Counted from the stretch's first letter, positions 18,496 to 27,023 are shown. The stretch: DNA of 64,000 bases from Thermococcus guaymasensis DSM 11113 (GCF_000816105.1 NZ_CP007140.1:1452388-1516387), one strand, 5' to 3'. Notes: a model not told the origin generated them from the sequence alone. Translations and numbers: made by a program.

Positions 18496-19059
18496 ATGAT
18501 TGCGGTTGTTTCAATTGGGGCCCTTGAGAGGCCGCTCATTGACGGGGTTGTTGAGTTTGTCGGCGACTACTACTCACGCTTTGGGATTAGCGTTGAGTTC
18601 GTGGGTGAAGTTCCGGAGGAACCGTTCTCGGTAGCTTTCAACCCTTTAAGGGGTCAGTACCTCGGGAGGATCTTCCTGCCAACGCTCTCTGCCCTGGGAG
18701 AGAAGCTTAATGCCATTGCCGTTCTGGGCATTACCGAGCTTGACCTCTATGAGGAGGGGCTCAATTTCATCTTCGGCCTCGCAAACCCTTCTCTGAGGAG
18801 CGCTATTGTTTCAATCCACCGGCTGAAAAACGAGTTCTACGGCCTTGAGCCTGACGATGAACTGCTCCTGAAGAGGGCCATCAAGGAGGCCATGCACGAG
18901 CTGGGGCATGTATTTGGGCTCGGACACTGCCCCAACCCGAGGTGCGTCATGCACTTCTCTAACTCGCTCTATGACACGGACGTAAAAGGGTCCCTCTACT
19001 GTCCGGTCTGTGAAGAAAAACTTGAGACGAATCTAAGGAAACTGGGGGTGTCTCCGTGA
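18496..19059 (+). CDS. amzA: Archaemetzincin, zinc metalloprotease
   Basis: 187 residues. The extended zinc-binding motif HELGHVFGLGHC is followed by the archaemetzincin cysteine signature CPNPRCVMHFSNSLYDTD and a C-terminal CPVC, giving the second structural zinc site. The methionine of CVMHF fits the Met-turn. Substrates in archaea are unknown. The ATG follows TTGGTGACCCG, and a TATA-like GGTTTATTGACC lies about 40 bases upstream. It overlaps the next gene by four bases (GTGA). Confidence 0.94.
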   Translation: MIAVVSIGALERPLIDGVVEFVGDYYSRFGISVEFVGEVPEEPFSVAFNPLRGQYLGRIFLPTLSALGEKLNAIAVLGITELDLYEEGLNFIFGLANPSLRSAIVSIHRLKNEFYGLEPDDELLLKRAIKEAMHELGHVFGLGHCPNPRCVMHFSNSLYDTDVKGSLYCPVCEEKLETNLRKLGVSP

Positions 19060-19604
19060 TTGAAGTGGAAGTTAAGGGCTACGCGGACGACTCCATCTTT
19101 GAGAAGGTTCGTGAAGAGTTTGAGCTTATAAGGAAGGAATACCACGAGGACACCTACTACCAGCACCCCTGTCGGGACTTCGCGGAAACGGATGAGGCAT
19201 TGAGGATAAGGGTCAGACGCTTCGACGGCCACTTTGAGGCCTTTCTAACGTACAAGGGGCCGAAGCTGGACTCTGTTTCCAAGACACGAGAAGAAATAGA
19301 AGTCCCGATAAACGATCCCGATGAACACGCCCGCATTTTAGAGGCCCTGGGCTTCACGGAGGTTCTGACCGTTGAGAAGGTCCGGGAGAAGTACTACGTC
19401 GAGAAGGGCATCACGCTGACCCTCGACGAGGTTGAAGGGCTCGGGAAGTTCGTGGAGGCGGAGGCTCTAACAGATGACAGAGAGAAAGTTCCCGCGCTTG
19501 TTGAAAAGTTAAAATCGCTTCTTGAGAGTTTGGGAGTTAGGAGGTTCGAGAGACGTTCTTACCTTGAACTACTCCTCGGACGGGGGCAAGATGAAGCCTC
19601 TTGA
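19056..19604 (+). CDS. CYTH-domain protein (class IV adenylate cyclase / triphosphatase-like)
   Basis: 182 residues with the CYTH tunnel fold. The family motif ExExK is present as IEVEVKGY at the N-terminus. DEALRIRVRRF, EAFLTYKGPK, TREEIEVPI and LTLDEVEGLGKFVEAE are the following charged beta strands. Activity could be adenylate cyclase (CyaB type) or inorganic or thiamine triphosphatase; sequence alone does not decide. The GTG start overlaps the archaemetzincin stop, so the pair is translationally coupled. Confidence 0.9.
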   Translation: MIEVEVKGYADDSIFEKVREEFELIRKEYHEDTYYQHPCRDFAETDEALRIRVRRFDGHFEAFLTYKGPKLDSVSKTREEIEVPINDPDEHARILEALGFTEVLTVEKVREKYYVEKGITLTLDEVEGLGKFVEAEALTDDREKVPALVEKLKSLLESLGVRRFERRSYLELLLGRGQDEAS

Positions 19605-20409
19605 AAAACTGTTCGGTCTTTCCGATGAGGGCTCTGATCTGGACAGACTCGAAAAAATAGATGAGTTGTTAGATGCTGGAGAAATCGAGGGTGCAATAGC
19701 GGAGCTTGAGAAGATTAGAAAAGACGAGAATCTCTACGTTGGGGCAAAAATGATCGTCAAACATTTATTTAACTCAGAACTATCGCCCAATGAGGTCGTT
19801 GGATATCTTAAAACCCTAATACCAATCGTGAACAGCCTCTCAAGCTGGAGATACAGGGCGACCCTCCTAGCTGACATAGCGATGGCTTTCTATCGAGTGG
19901 GGGACGATTTCAATGGAGATCTGGCATTAAAAACCGCTATAAACCTTGCATACAATTCTGGAGAAGAAGTTCTAGTTGAAATACTCCGCGAGCTTATAAG
20001 GAACGGCTTCCTTGAGAAGGGCGCCTACGCATTCTCCCTCGTTAAAGATAGAAAGAGGATAGACTTCCTTCTCAGCCAGCTAGCCGAGTTCTTTTACCTC
20101 TATGGGGATTATGAGAAGGTTCAGAAGGTTCTCAGTGCCATCGAAGATCCGTTCTATAGGGTGATCACACTGTACCGATTGGCCCTCTTGGAAGCCCCGC
20201 GGGATAGGGACAAGGCTCTAGCCCTCCTCGAAAAAGCGATAGACAATGCTGAAAAAATAGAGAACAGACATGCGAGGCTGGAACTTCTAATAAAGTTAAA
20301 CGATCTGAAAGCGGAGCTTACTGGGGAGGGCGTACGCCTCGTGGATATACTGAAGCGTTCATCTCCTCCTGAATATGGCGGCAACGCTGACAACGAAGAC
20401 CAGTATTGA
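19591..20409 (+). CDS. Helical-repeat (TPR-like) protein of unknown function
   Basis: 272 residues, almost wholly helical, with TPR-like segments such as IDELLDAGEIEGAIAELEKI, AMAFYRVGDDFNGDLALKTA, AEFFYLYGDYEKVQKVLSAI and LLEKAIDNAEKIENRHARLE. Such repeats usually mediate protein contacts; no catalytic domain is seen. The ATG at 19591 has GGGGGC upstream and overlaps the CYTH gene by 14 bases. The 3' end overlaps the convergent trkH gene by 51 bases. Confidence 0.75.
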   Translation: MKPLEKLFGLSDEGSDLDRLEKIDELLDAGEIEGAIAELEKIRKDENLYVGAKMIVKHLFNSELSPNEVVGYLKTLIPIVNSLSSWRYRATLLADIAMAFYRVGDDFNGDLALKTAINLAYNSGEEVLVEILRELIRNGFLEKGAYAFSLVKDRKRIDFLLSQLAEFFYLYGDYEKVQKVLSAIEDPFYRVITLYRLALLEAPRDRDKALALLEKAIDNAEKIENRHARLELLIKLNDLKAELTGEGVRLVDILKRSSPPEYGGNADNEDQY

Positions 20410-21828
20410 GAATATCTCCAGTCTCCCGACCCACATTAGTACGATTAGGGCTGTTTTAACGTCGGGTGGGAGGGCGGGAGAAGTTATGCCCACGCTCAGG
20501 CCGACGTTTCCTTGGGCAGAGGCCACTTCAAAGAACGCGTCCACGAGCGAGGCCTTCACGCGGATCATCACGTAAAGTGTGCCAAACAGCAGGAAAGCGA
20601 GGTACGTCATCGTGAAGCTCGTTACTTCCTGGAGGTCTTCAATTGTAAAAATGTAGTTTCCGACCTTTCTCTTAATGACGGCCCCCTTGGGGAGAATGGA
20701 CTGCTGGATCGTCCACTTCAGGCTCTCATACATGAGGGTAAACCTTATGAGCTTGATTCCACCCGCAGTGCTTCCGGCACCACCGCCAATGACCATCAGG
20801 AGGGCAAGTACAAACTTGGAAAGCTCTGGGTATTTTGAGAGGTCTGAAATCCCAAAGCCAGTACAGGTTATCGCAGAGACCGCGTGGAAAATTGCCTGCC
20901 TAAGGGAATCCGCAATAGTATCCCCATACTGTACCAGACCATAGGCTATGAGTGTGATCGCAGGGATGAGGAAGATGAACATATAACGAACCTGGATATC
21001 CTCAAAGAACGGTCCGAGTCTCTTTTCCTTGAACACTTTGTAGTGGACTGTGAAATTGACCGCACCCATTATCATGAGAAAGATTGTGATGGCCTCTATG
21101 CTCATGCTGTGGAAGTAGCCAATGCTCGCGTCATGGCTGCTCATTCCACCGGTTCCGAGACCAGTCATTGAGTGGGTTATGGCGTCAAAGGGGCCCATGC
21201 CGTTGATGTAGTAAAGGTATGCGCCCACCAGCGTGAGGACAAAGTATATCTGAAATATGACCTTGGCCGTGTTTGCGAGGTTTGGAAGAATCCTTTCGCT
21301 CCTTGCTTCGGCGCGGTAAAGCCTTGCAGCGGCAACTCCAGGACGTATGAGAACGGTCAGGGCGACTAGAACGATACCTATGCCCCCCAGCCACTGCATC
21401 CACGCCCTCCAGAAAAGGAGAACCCGTGGATAGCTCTCAAGGTTGCTCATCATAGTCAAACCAGTCCCCGTCCATGCGCTCATGCTTTCAAAGTAAGAGT
21501 CAATGAAGCTCATTCTGGCGATCTCCATAAACGGCACGACGCTGACGAAGGAGGCAAACAGCCAGATGAAGGCAGCGGAGATCATTGCCTGTCTCAGGTT
21601 GACGTCTTCAATTTTTTCTTGGTGCCTTGAGAGCCACGCACCGACTAAAATGCTCAGAAAACCTGGCACGGCAAAGTAATAAACGTACCGTACCTCTGAA
21701 GGATAAAACCACATAAGGAGAACGGGGATTAGATAGGCCACTCCAACACCCTCTAGTATAGCACCGATGAGAGCCCTAACGACAAAGATATCATTACTGA
21801 GGTTGATGTACTTTCTGAATTCGAACAT
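20359..21828 (-). CDS. trkH: Potassium uptake protein TrkH
   Basis: 489-residue K+ transporter subunit with four pore-loop repeats, recognisable by SAWTGTGLTMMSN, SMTGLGTGGMSSHD, SAITCTGFGISD and ASAQGNVGLSVG. The GGGAGSTAGGIKLIR segment is the family signature before the third/fourth repeat. About ten or more membrane helices. A trkA gene is not in this window. It is divergent from methionine aminopeptidase across 90 bases. The last 51 bases overlap the TPR-like gene. Confidence 0.95.
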   Translation of the reverse strand: MFEFRKYINLSNDIFVVRALIGAILEGVGVAYLIPVLLMWFYPSEVRYVYYFAVPGFLSILVGAWLSRHQEKIEDVNLRQAMISAAFIWLFASFVSVVPFMEIARMSFIDSYFESMSAWTGTGLTMMSNLESYPRVLLFWRAWMQWLGGIGIVLVALTVLIRPGVAAARLYRAEARSERILPNLANTAKVIFQIYFVLTLVGAYLYYINGMGPFDAITHSMTGLGTGGMSSHDASIGYFHSMSIEAITIFLMIMGAVNFTVHYKVFKEKRLGPFFEDIQVRYMFIFLIPAITLIAYGLVQYGDTIADSLRQAIFHAVSAITCTGFGISDLSKYPELSKFVLALLMVIGGGAGSTAGGIKLIRFTLMYESLKWTIQQSILPKGAVIKRKVGNYIFTIEDLQEVTSFTMTYLAFLLFGTLYVMIRVKASLVDAFFEVASAQGNVGLSVGITSPALPPDVKTALIVLMWVGRLEIFSILVFVVSVAAIFRRR

Positions 21829-21846
21829 TCCCCCACCAGGGTATAG

Positions 21847-22806
<960 letters not shown>

Positions 22807-23074
22807 GCGGACTTTTAGAGAAGCTCCAACAAGAGCCTTGAAACTCCACAAAGAGACGGAAAAGTTTGCATCTCTTTTCCACTTTTAACGTTAAATTGGG
22901 TTCTTTTTGAACACGCAGACTTAATCATGTTTTCCATCCTAACGTCTGAGGACGTTCTTGATGTTTAAAAACACACAATAGAAGGGTAGAAATTTGAGTA
23001 GGAACCCCCACGGGCTCGGCAGTTTTGGGGGGAGATGCCAACTTTGGTCAAACTTTGCGCAGGCAAAGTTTGTT
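22807..23074. other. Intergenic region between map and tRNA-Ser, with two hairpins
   Basis: No convincing gene. It holds a small stem AACGTC/GACGTT at 22940-22955 and, just downstream of the tRNA 3' end, a perfect ten-base-pair hairpin at 23049-23072 (CAAACTTTGC, loop GCAG, GCAAAGTTTG). The hairpin begins two bases after the tRNA CCA and may end the tRNA transcript. The open frame running leftwards from int(N) crosses this region to 22965 but is only read-through. Confidence 0.5.
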
Positions 23075-23161
23075 TGGCGCCGGGGCAGGGATTTGAACCC
23101 TGGTGGGCGGACGCCCACGGGATCTCGAGTCCCGCGCCTTCCCAGGCTAGGCTACCCCGGC
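23075..23161 (-). tRNA. tRNA-Ser(CGA), with encoded CCA
   Basis: Folds fully: acceptor GCCGGGG/CCCCGGC with G discriminator and genomic CCA, D-arm GCCT/AGGC, anticodon stem CGGGA/TCCCG around loop CTCGAGA (anticodon CGA, codon UCG), long variable arm TGGGCG/GCCCA, T-arm CAGGG TTCAAAT CCCTG. The long variable arm fits serine. The first 40 bases form the att repeat. No TATA box lies 25-40 bases upstream; that DNA is int(N) coding sequence. The ancestral promoter is at the other end of the provirus (42911). Confidence 0.95.
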
Positions 23162-23163
23162 GC
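23122..23163 (-). repeat. attL, 42-bp direct repeat
   Basis: Identical to 42843-42884. It corresponds to tRNA-Ser positions 1-40 plus two upstream bases, and also codes the RRGSLAWEGAGLE stretch of the integrase. The bases just outside differ between the copies (G at 23164, C at 42885). Confidence 0.93.
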
Positions 23164-23453
23164 GTGCCAGCAACCAACACTCCCCTGCGAAGGAGCGTTA
23201 CGGCCGTCACGACCTCCTCGACCGTCAAATCCTCAGCCAAAGCCACCTCAAGCAGGCTCGCAACCACACGGCTCACGTTCGGCCAGCGCTCTTTGGCCTT
23301 CTGATAGACTTCTGGCGGTAGCGTAATGTGCAGACGCGGTGAAAGGCGCCTCTTCCTGCCTCGCTTCCGCGCTCCGGCCTGCTCCTGCTCCCCCGCTTGG
23401 GAGTGTCCGGACACTCCACCCGATTTTACCATGACGAAAACCCCCACTGAACT

Positions 23454-23463
23454 TTATAAATTT
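23454..23463 (-). promoter_or_regulatory. int(N) promoter, now the nearest promoter to tRNA-Ser
   Basis: TTATAAATTT (minus strand AAATTTATAA) is a good archaeal TATA box 22-31 bases before ATG 23432. In the integrated state it is the only clear promoter before the intact tRNA. Confidence 0.6.
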
Positions 23464-23628
23464 TTGGCCTAAAAGCCTTTTCCATTGGACGGCCACAACT
23501 CGACGCCTGCCGTAACGCTCATTCTTGAGCACTAAAACGGCCTTCTCGTGCCTTCTTCCAACTCCGAGCTCGTCGGGATCCTGCTGAAGGACCTTCGACC
23601 AGGAACGACAAGTGACGAGAAAACTTAC
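23464..23628 (-). other. Possible remnant coding stretch between the toxin gene and int(N)
   Basis: On the minus strand an open stretch reads SWSKVLQQDPDELGVGRRHE and, after a few residues, LVLKNERYGRRRVVAVQWKR, with plausible codon use but no clear start or end, running into the int promoter. It may be a relic of a gene lost when the toxin module was inserted. No homologue recognised. Confidence 0.25.
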
Positions 23629-24087
23629 CTAAAAGAACTCCTTGACAATCTCGACCACACTTGAAACTTTAGTGTCGGTGAGTCCCCCAATTTTGTTTTC
23701 TAGCTGATTTACATTAAGCGTTGTCACCTTAAGTATTACAATAGCAGAATCACGGTCTAACCCTGCTTGGATTCGTTCATTTCCAGTTATCCTCAAAAGG
23801 TCAGGAGTTACTCCGCGGAACCCCGCGGACTTAAGTGTATGATACATCTTTATTGCTCGCTGGAGATTGCTTGTTATTGGACAAGCAATGACAGAGGAAT
23901 TAGAACTAGCTTTGTGATATTCATCTCTGCTAATAATTAACACAGGCCTAACATCTCCCAGAACTAACACATATCTTTTCTTGGACTTCTTTTTATTAGA
24001 GTGAATCAATGCATTGGCAATCGAATCAATGCTATCAGATACATCCGAGTAAGGCACCCTAGCAATCCAGACCTCTCCCTGATTCAC
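23629..24087 (-). CDS. MazF/PemK-like endoribonuclease toxin
   Basis: 152 residues with the MazF pattern: N-terminal GEVWIARVPYSD, then after an inserted lysine-rich loop (NKKKSKKRYVLVLGD) RPVLIISRDEY, SVIACPITSN, and a C-terminal VTTLNVNQLENKIGGLTD, matching the usual IG.L motif. MazF proteins cleave mRNA. GTG start at 24087 with GGGAGG upstream. It lies 17 bases behind a 254-residue gene that occupies the antitoxin position. Both genes are much more AT-rich than the chromosome around them, which points to transfer. Confidence 0.75.
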   Translation of the reverse strand: MNQGEVWIARVPYSDVSDSIDSIANALIHSNKKKSKKRYVLVLGDVRPVLIISRDEYHKASSNSSVIACPITSNLQRAIKMYHTLKSAGFRGVTPDLLRITGNERIQAGLDRDSAIVILKVTTLNVNQLENKIGGLTDTKVSSVVEIVKEFF

Positions 24088-24104
24088 TTTGGCAATCCTC
24101 CCGA

Positions 24105-24869
24105 CTACTCTTCTAAGACCTCATATAGCAAGTAGTCATCAGCCTTCTGGAACTCATAGCCGCTCTCAAGGATTTTCCTAATTATGAGTTCAAAATCCCG
24201 CCTCAACATCTGTTTAGCTGTGTCTATAGAAATACCAGGCGTCTCGTAAAGTACCTTAAGACCTCTAAGGTACAGAACTATGCCAAATCTTGATAACTCA
24301 ACTGATTTCTCCATATCATCAAGCCGAGATGAAATCGCAAAAACTTTAGTGAGCAGAAACAGCCAACGGTTAATTAAATCCAGCTCCTCAAGCTCCTCAG
24401 CAGAGATATTCTCCTTACTAAACGCATAATCCCATAACTTAGCAGATTCACTAGCAAATCCCTCTGCAAGATTAACAGCAATAGGCCTGTAAATTTCCTC
24501 CCAAACTTTCCTTTTATCCTCAAGCGTGGAATGTTCCCTGAACTTCTCCAACATTTTGAACTCTACCGGGAACATCTCTTTATACACCCTCTCAAGCTTT
24601 TTGATAGCCTCCCTATAACTCTCCTCAGTGGCAGTATCAGGGACCACACTCAAGAACTTATCCAACAACTCCTCCAAGGGAATCTTTTCAAGTTCCTGCC
24701 GAAGCTTGTTAAGAATATCCTTAATTGAGTTAATGTCCACTACAGGAATCTCTGACTCCTCAATTAATTCAGCAGCAGGAAGAGCACCAGCTAACCACTT
24801 AACCCACTCCCGCGGGTCTGCTGGATATCCCCATCTTCCACCACTCTGAACTGCAGAACCTTCCGTCAT
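24105..24869 (-). CDS. Unknown 254-residue protein paired with the MazF-like toxin (candidate antitoxin)
   Basis: Mostly helical, acidic protein with no recognised domain. Segments such as LNKLRQELEKIPLEELLDKF, IKKLERVYKEMFPVEFKMLE and LTKVFAISSRLDDMEKSVEL suggest long coiled or bundled helices. It precedes the toxin in one operon, the usual place for an antitoxin, but is about three times the normal antitoxin size and lacks an evident DNA-binding domain. A TATA element (GTTTATAGAG, about 24886-24897) lies about 20 bases from the ATG, so the mRNA is probably leaderless. Function inferred only from position. Confidence 0.6.
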   Translation of the reverse strand: MTEGSAVQSGGRWGYPADPREWVKWLAGALPAAELIEESEIPVVDINSIKDILNKLRQELEKIPLEELLDKFLSVVPDTATEESYREAIKKLERVYKEMFPVEFKMLEKFREHSTLEDKRKVWEEIYRPIAVNLAEGFASESAKLWDYAFSKENISAEELEELDLINRWLFLLTKVFAISSRLDDMEKSVELSRFGIVLYLRGLKVLYETPGISIDTAKQMLRRDFELIIRKILESGYEFQKADDYLLYEVLEE

Positions 24870-25001
24870 CAGGATAAATTCATGAGCCTAACTCTATAAA
24901 CCTGACGAAAATACAAAATAATTGCAAAGAACCTAAACCCCCCGAGACCTCACTCCACAGGAACAACCTCAACCTTTGCCTTTTTGACTATTCTTCGTGA
25001 G

Positions 25002-25012
25002 ATTTATATATC
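25002..25012 (+). promoter_or_regulatory. Promoter of the proviral lipoprotein gene
   Basis: ATTTATATATC is a strong archaeal TATA box about 35 bases before the ATG at 25043, preceded by CGTGAG as a possible BRE. Confidence 0.6.
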
Positions 25013-25042
25013 CATCCGACCTATCAACAACGGTGACTCTCA

Positions 25043-25864
25043 ATGGTTGCCCTAAAGAAACTCTATGTCGGAGCCATCTTAATCTTGGTTGTTTTTGCGA
25101 CAGGATGTATCGGAACCTCTACTCACCCCAGTTCCTCCCAGGAGACTTCCTCGGAGCAGGCGCCAACCACTTGGACAATCTTTGATGAGAACCTTAAACT
25201 CGACTCCCAGTATTACATTGGCTCGCCAATCCAAATAAAAAGAACCTCAACCATAAAGATAACCTTAAGTATCCTTGACAACGCCAAGTCGATATCCTAC
25301 ATTGGAATAATACCCGCCAGCACCTTAGAGACCTGGAAAGAAAATAAAGAATCTGCCACTTATACGTTCGTAACTCACCATGTCAAGGATGGGACATACA
25401 CTACCGCACTATCTCCAGGGGAATACTATGTAGTTGTCGGTTACGCTGACCCAATCCACAAGACTCTCGCGCAGGGAACAGAGGTTATCAAGGCGGGATA
25501 CTACGTGGGAATACCAATTGACATGTCAAACATCGTTTATGCCGCGAACGTACAGGCTACAATTGATATCAGAGAAGACTTGGATATAACCTTAGGCTTC
25601 CTCAACGAAAATGAGTTCAACGTTTATCAGGAAGGGGGAACTGCCAACTTCATCGCTAAATATGAAAAGACCGAAAGTGGAACCTACAGCATCACAAATG
25701 CTCCTCCAGGCTACAAGACTATACTACACCCAGGCTTCTACTACCTTATTCTTGACAATGGCTATTCATGGTTCACTGATAAGACAGTAGACTATACAGT
25801 CACAGCAGACGTCGTTTATCCTGCAAGAATCCACCTAACCATAAAAGTAGAAGAAACAGGGTGA
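25043..25864 (+). CDS. Proviral lipoprotein with two similar beta domains
   Basis: 273 residues. The signal peptide ends with lipobox FATGC, then a Ser/Thr/Gln linker to about residue 45. The rest is beta-rich and appears to contain two related domains: YIGIIPASTLETWKENKES with DGTYTTALSPGEYYVVVGYA, and LGFLNENEFNVYQEGG with SGTYSITNAPPGYKTILHPG. It should be anchored on the outer face of the host membrane. It has its own promoter and is separate from the virion operon. A surface role in the lysogen such as superinfection exclusion is possible but only inferred. Confidence 0.75.
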   Translation: MVALKKLYVGAILILVVFATGCIGTSTHPSSSQETSSEQAPTTWTIFDENLKLDSQYYIGSPIQIKRTSTIKITLSILDNAKSISYIGIIPASTLETWKENKESATYTFVTHHVKDGTYTTALSPGEYYVVVGYADPIHKTLAQGTEVIKAGYYVGIPIDMSNIVYAANVQATIDIREDLDITLGFLNENEFNVYQEGGTANFIAKYEKTESGTYSITNAPPGYKTILHPGFYYLILDNGYSWFTDKTVDYTVTADVVYPARIHLTIKVEETG

Positions 25865-25867
25865 GCC

Positions 25868-26050
25868 TCATTTTTTCTTTCTCTTTTTGGTTGTTTTAGC
25901 AGATTTGGGGACCTTGATGACCTCAGTTATCACGATTCTAACAAAGTCCCCGTCCTCGATGTTCAGGAGGTCCCGTATATCCCGTGGGATAACCACTCTC
26001 CCGTTAGCTCCAACCCTTCCAACGATTTCGACGTTGTCAACCTTTGCCAC
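25868..26050 (-). CDS. AbrB/SpoVT-type transcriptional regulator
   Basis: 60 residues with the swapped-hairpin AbrB fold: VEIVGRVGANGRVVIPRDIR followed by DLLNIEDGDFVRIVI, and a lysine-rich tail (KTTKKRKKK). AbrB proteins bind DNA as dimers and often regulate their own divergent promoters. GTG at 26050 has AGGTGGTG upstream; TTG 26068 would add six residues. It faces a repeat-rich 170-base region containing phased TGACA motifs and is the best local candidate to bind them. Confidence 0.75.
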   Translation of the reverse strand: MAKVDNVEIVGRVGANGRVVIPRDIRDLLNIEDGDFVRIVITEVIKVPKSAKTTKKRKKK

Positions 26051-26070
26051 TAGCACCACCTGAACCAATT

Positions 26071-26206
26071 TGTCATTTTTGACATAAATACTTAACGGAT
26101 TTGGAAAAATGACATATTTGACAATTTGCCATTAGTGTCTTTGGCGACATTTTTGCCATAAGGCTTATTTACAATGACAACAATGACAAATTTGACATAA
26201 TTGACA
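26071..26206. repeat. Array of TGACA motifs with 9-bp phasing in the divergent control region
   Basis: TGACA occurs at 26080, 26110, 26119, 26175, 26184, 26193 and 26202, and its complement TGTCA at 26071. The last four are spaced exactly nine bases, as is the 26110/26119 pair. The region is very AT-rich and has no gene. It lies between the AbrB gene and the start of the rightward replication operon, as expected for an operator array or iteron-like element. Confidence 0.75.
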
Positions 26207-26221
26207 CGAGGTGACTCCGCC

Positions 26222-26413
26222 ATGCGTGTGGTTTCCATCTATGACCTCCGGAGGCTTCCTCGTAGGGAGGCTTTGGCGAAGCTTAGAGAAGCAGAGTGGG
26301 TTCTCGACGAGGGAGCGACCTTCATTCCATCGGGAGAATTCTCCCGAATTCTGGAGAATTCTGGTTCAGTGCATAAGAGGCTGACACACAAACACAAGGT
26401 GGTGAGAGCATGA
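26222..26413 (+). CDS. Small unknown proviral protein
   Basis: 63 residues: MRVVSIYDLRRLPRREALAK, then LREAEWVLDEGATFIPSGEF and a basic tail. No domain recognised. GAGGTGA precedes the ATG at 26222. The gene overlaps the promoter-like element at 26331-26376, so its 3' half doubles as control DNA for the following genes. It overlaps the next gene by four bases. Confidence 0.6.
   Translation: MRVVSIYDLRRLPRREALAKLREAEWVLDEGATFIPSGEFSRILENSGSVHKRLTHKHKVVRA
26331..26376 (+). promoter_or_regulatory. Dyad and phased CTGGTTCA element, copy 1 (inside a gene)
   Basis: Starts with the perfect palindrome CGGGAGAATTCTCCCG (26331-26346), then AATTCTGGAG units at ten-base spacing, CTGGTTCAGT and GCATAA. 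The same layout occurs at 31223-31272 and 34925-34982, where it ends in a clear TATA box. Here the TATA position is the weaker GCATAAGAG. Confidence 0.55.
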
Positions 26414-26601
26414 CCAAGCGCGGAAGGCCACCAGTCATGAAGGCCTGGCGCGTGAGGATAAGCCAGCCGGACGAGGAACCCCTCGAATTCACCATTTTTG
26501 CCGAAACGCTAGAGGAAGCCGAGGAAATGGCCCGCTTCATGGTCAAGCAGAGCTTTCCTTTTGCGAGCTACTCCGTGAAAAAACTCGGGAGGGTGTTGTG
26601 A
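26410..26601 (+). CDS. Small unknown proviral protein
   Basis: 63 residues. A basic start (MTKRGRPPVMKAWRVRISQP) is followed by EEPLEFTIFAETLEEAEEMA and a beta-strand end. The layout strand-helix-strand is compact and resembles small viral regulators, but no family is recognised. The ATG at 26410 overlaps the previous stop (ATGA), and its own stop overlaps the next start (TGATG), so these genes are tightly coupled. Confidence 0.65.
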   Translation: MTKRGRPPVMKAWRVRISQPDEEPLEFTIFAETLEEAEEMARFMVKQSFPFASYSVKKLGRVL

Positions 26602-27020
26602 TGGAGAAGATAAATGAAGTCTGGATTCTCGCGAGCGAGCTCGGCATGTACTCCCATAAGGGAAACTCCTACTGGGTGATTAGGAAGTACAAGAGAAAGA
26701 AGGGTTACTCAGCGAGGGACGTTGAAAGGCTCTTCTCAGGCTACACCAACTCCGGGAAGACCCAGAAGTTTGAAACCTTTGAGGAGCTCGTCCAGTTCCT
26801 CACCGGGGAACACCCGACCAGGAAGAACTACGGCTTCCCCATCTCTGCCAGGGACATCCTCAAGGCCCTTGAAAAGCTCCCCCCGGAAGGAAAGGAGTTC
26901 TGGCGCGAGGAGATTGAGTACCTGAGGGGACTCCTCGGAAAGCCCGTCAAGGAGTGGAACCCCCAGCCGAAGCCGACCCGACAAACAACCCTTGACGGCC
27001 TTGTCAAGGTGGAGGTGTGA
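26601..27020 (+). CDS. Unknown proviral protein with PIP-box-like C-terminus
   Basis: 139 residues. The N-terminus reads MEKINEVWILASELGMYSHK and YWVIRKYKRKKGYSARDVER; the middle is helical and charged. The last residues, RQTTLDGLVKVEV, resemble a PCNA-interacting peptide (Q..L..hh) though without the usual aromatic pair. It lies at the head of the replication module. No catalytic motif seen. GGGAGGGTG precedes the ATG. Confidence 0.65.
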   Translation: MEKINEVWILASELGMYSHKGNSYWVIRKYKRKKGYSARDVERLFSGYTNSGKTQKFETFEELVQFLTGEHPTRKNYGFPISARDILKALEKLPPEGKEFWREEIEYLRGLLGKPVKEWNPQPKPTRQTTLDGLVKVEV

Positions 27021-27023
27021 GGG

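Larger units (their letters stand above)
22965..23432 (-). pseudogene. int(N): N-terminal fragment of the split SSV-type integrase
   Basis: The frame starts at ATG 23432 and codes about 90 residues of true integrase before entering the 42-bp att repeat at 23163, where it reads RRGSLAWEGAGLE; the rest (to 22965) is fortuitous translation of tRNA and chromosome. The true part has a basic stretch then RLHITLPPEVYQKAKERWPN and VSRVVASLLEVAL, similar to a ribbon-helix-helix domain. The right-end fragment enters the repeat in the same frame, so excision would rejoin one gene. A TATA box (AAATTTATAAAG on the minus strand, centre about 23458) predicts transcription starting about at the ATG, so the mRNA may be leaderless; GTG 23447 is less likely. 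Confidence 0.8.

Noticed and set aside
21172-21403. Short open frames on both strands within trkH
   Set aside because: Shadow frames with no start signals inside a clear membrane-protein gene.
22807-22990. CRISPR-like or insertion-sequence remnant after map
   Set aside because: No repeated unit, no spacer pattern and no match to remembered Thermococcales repeats; only a small hairpin.
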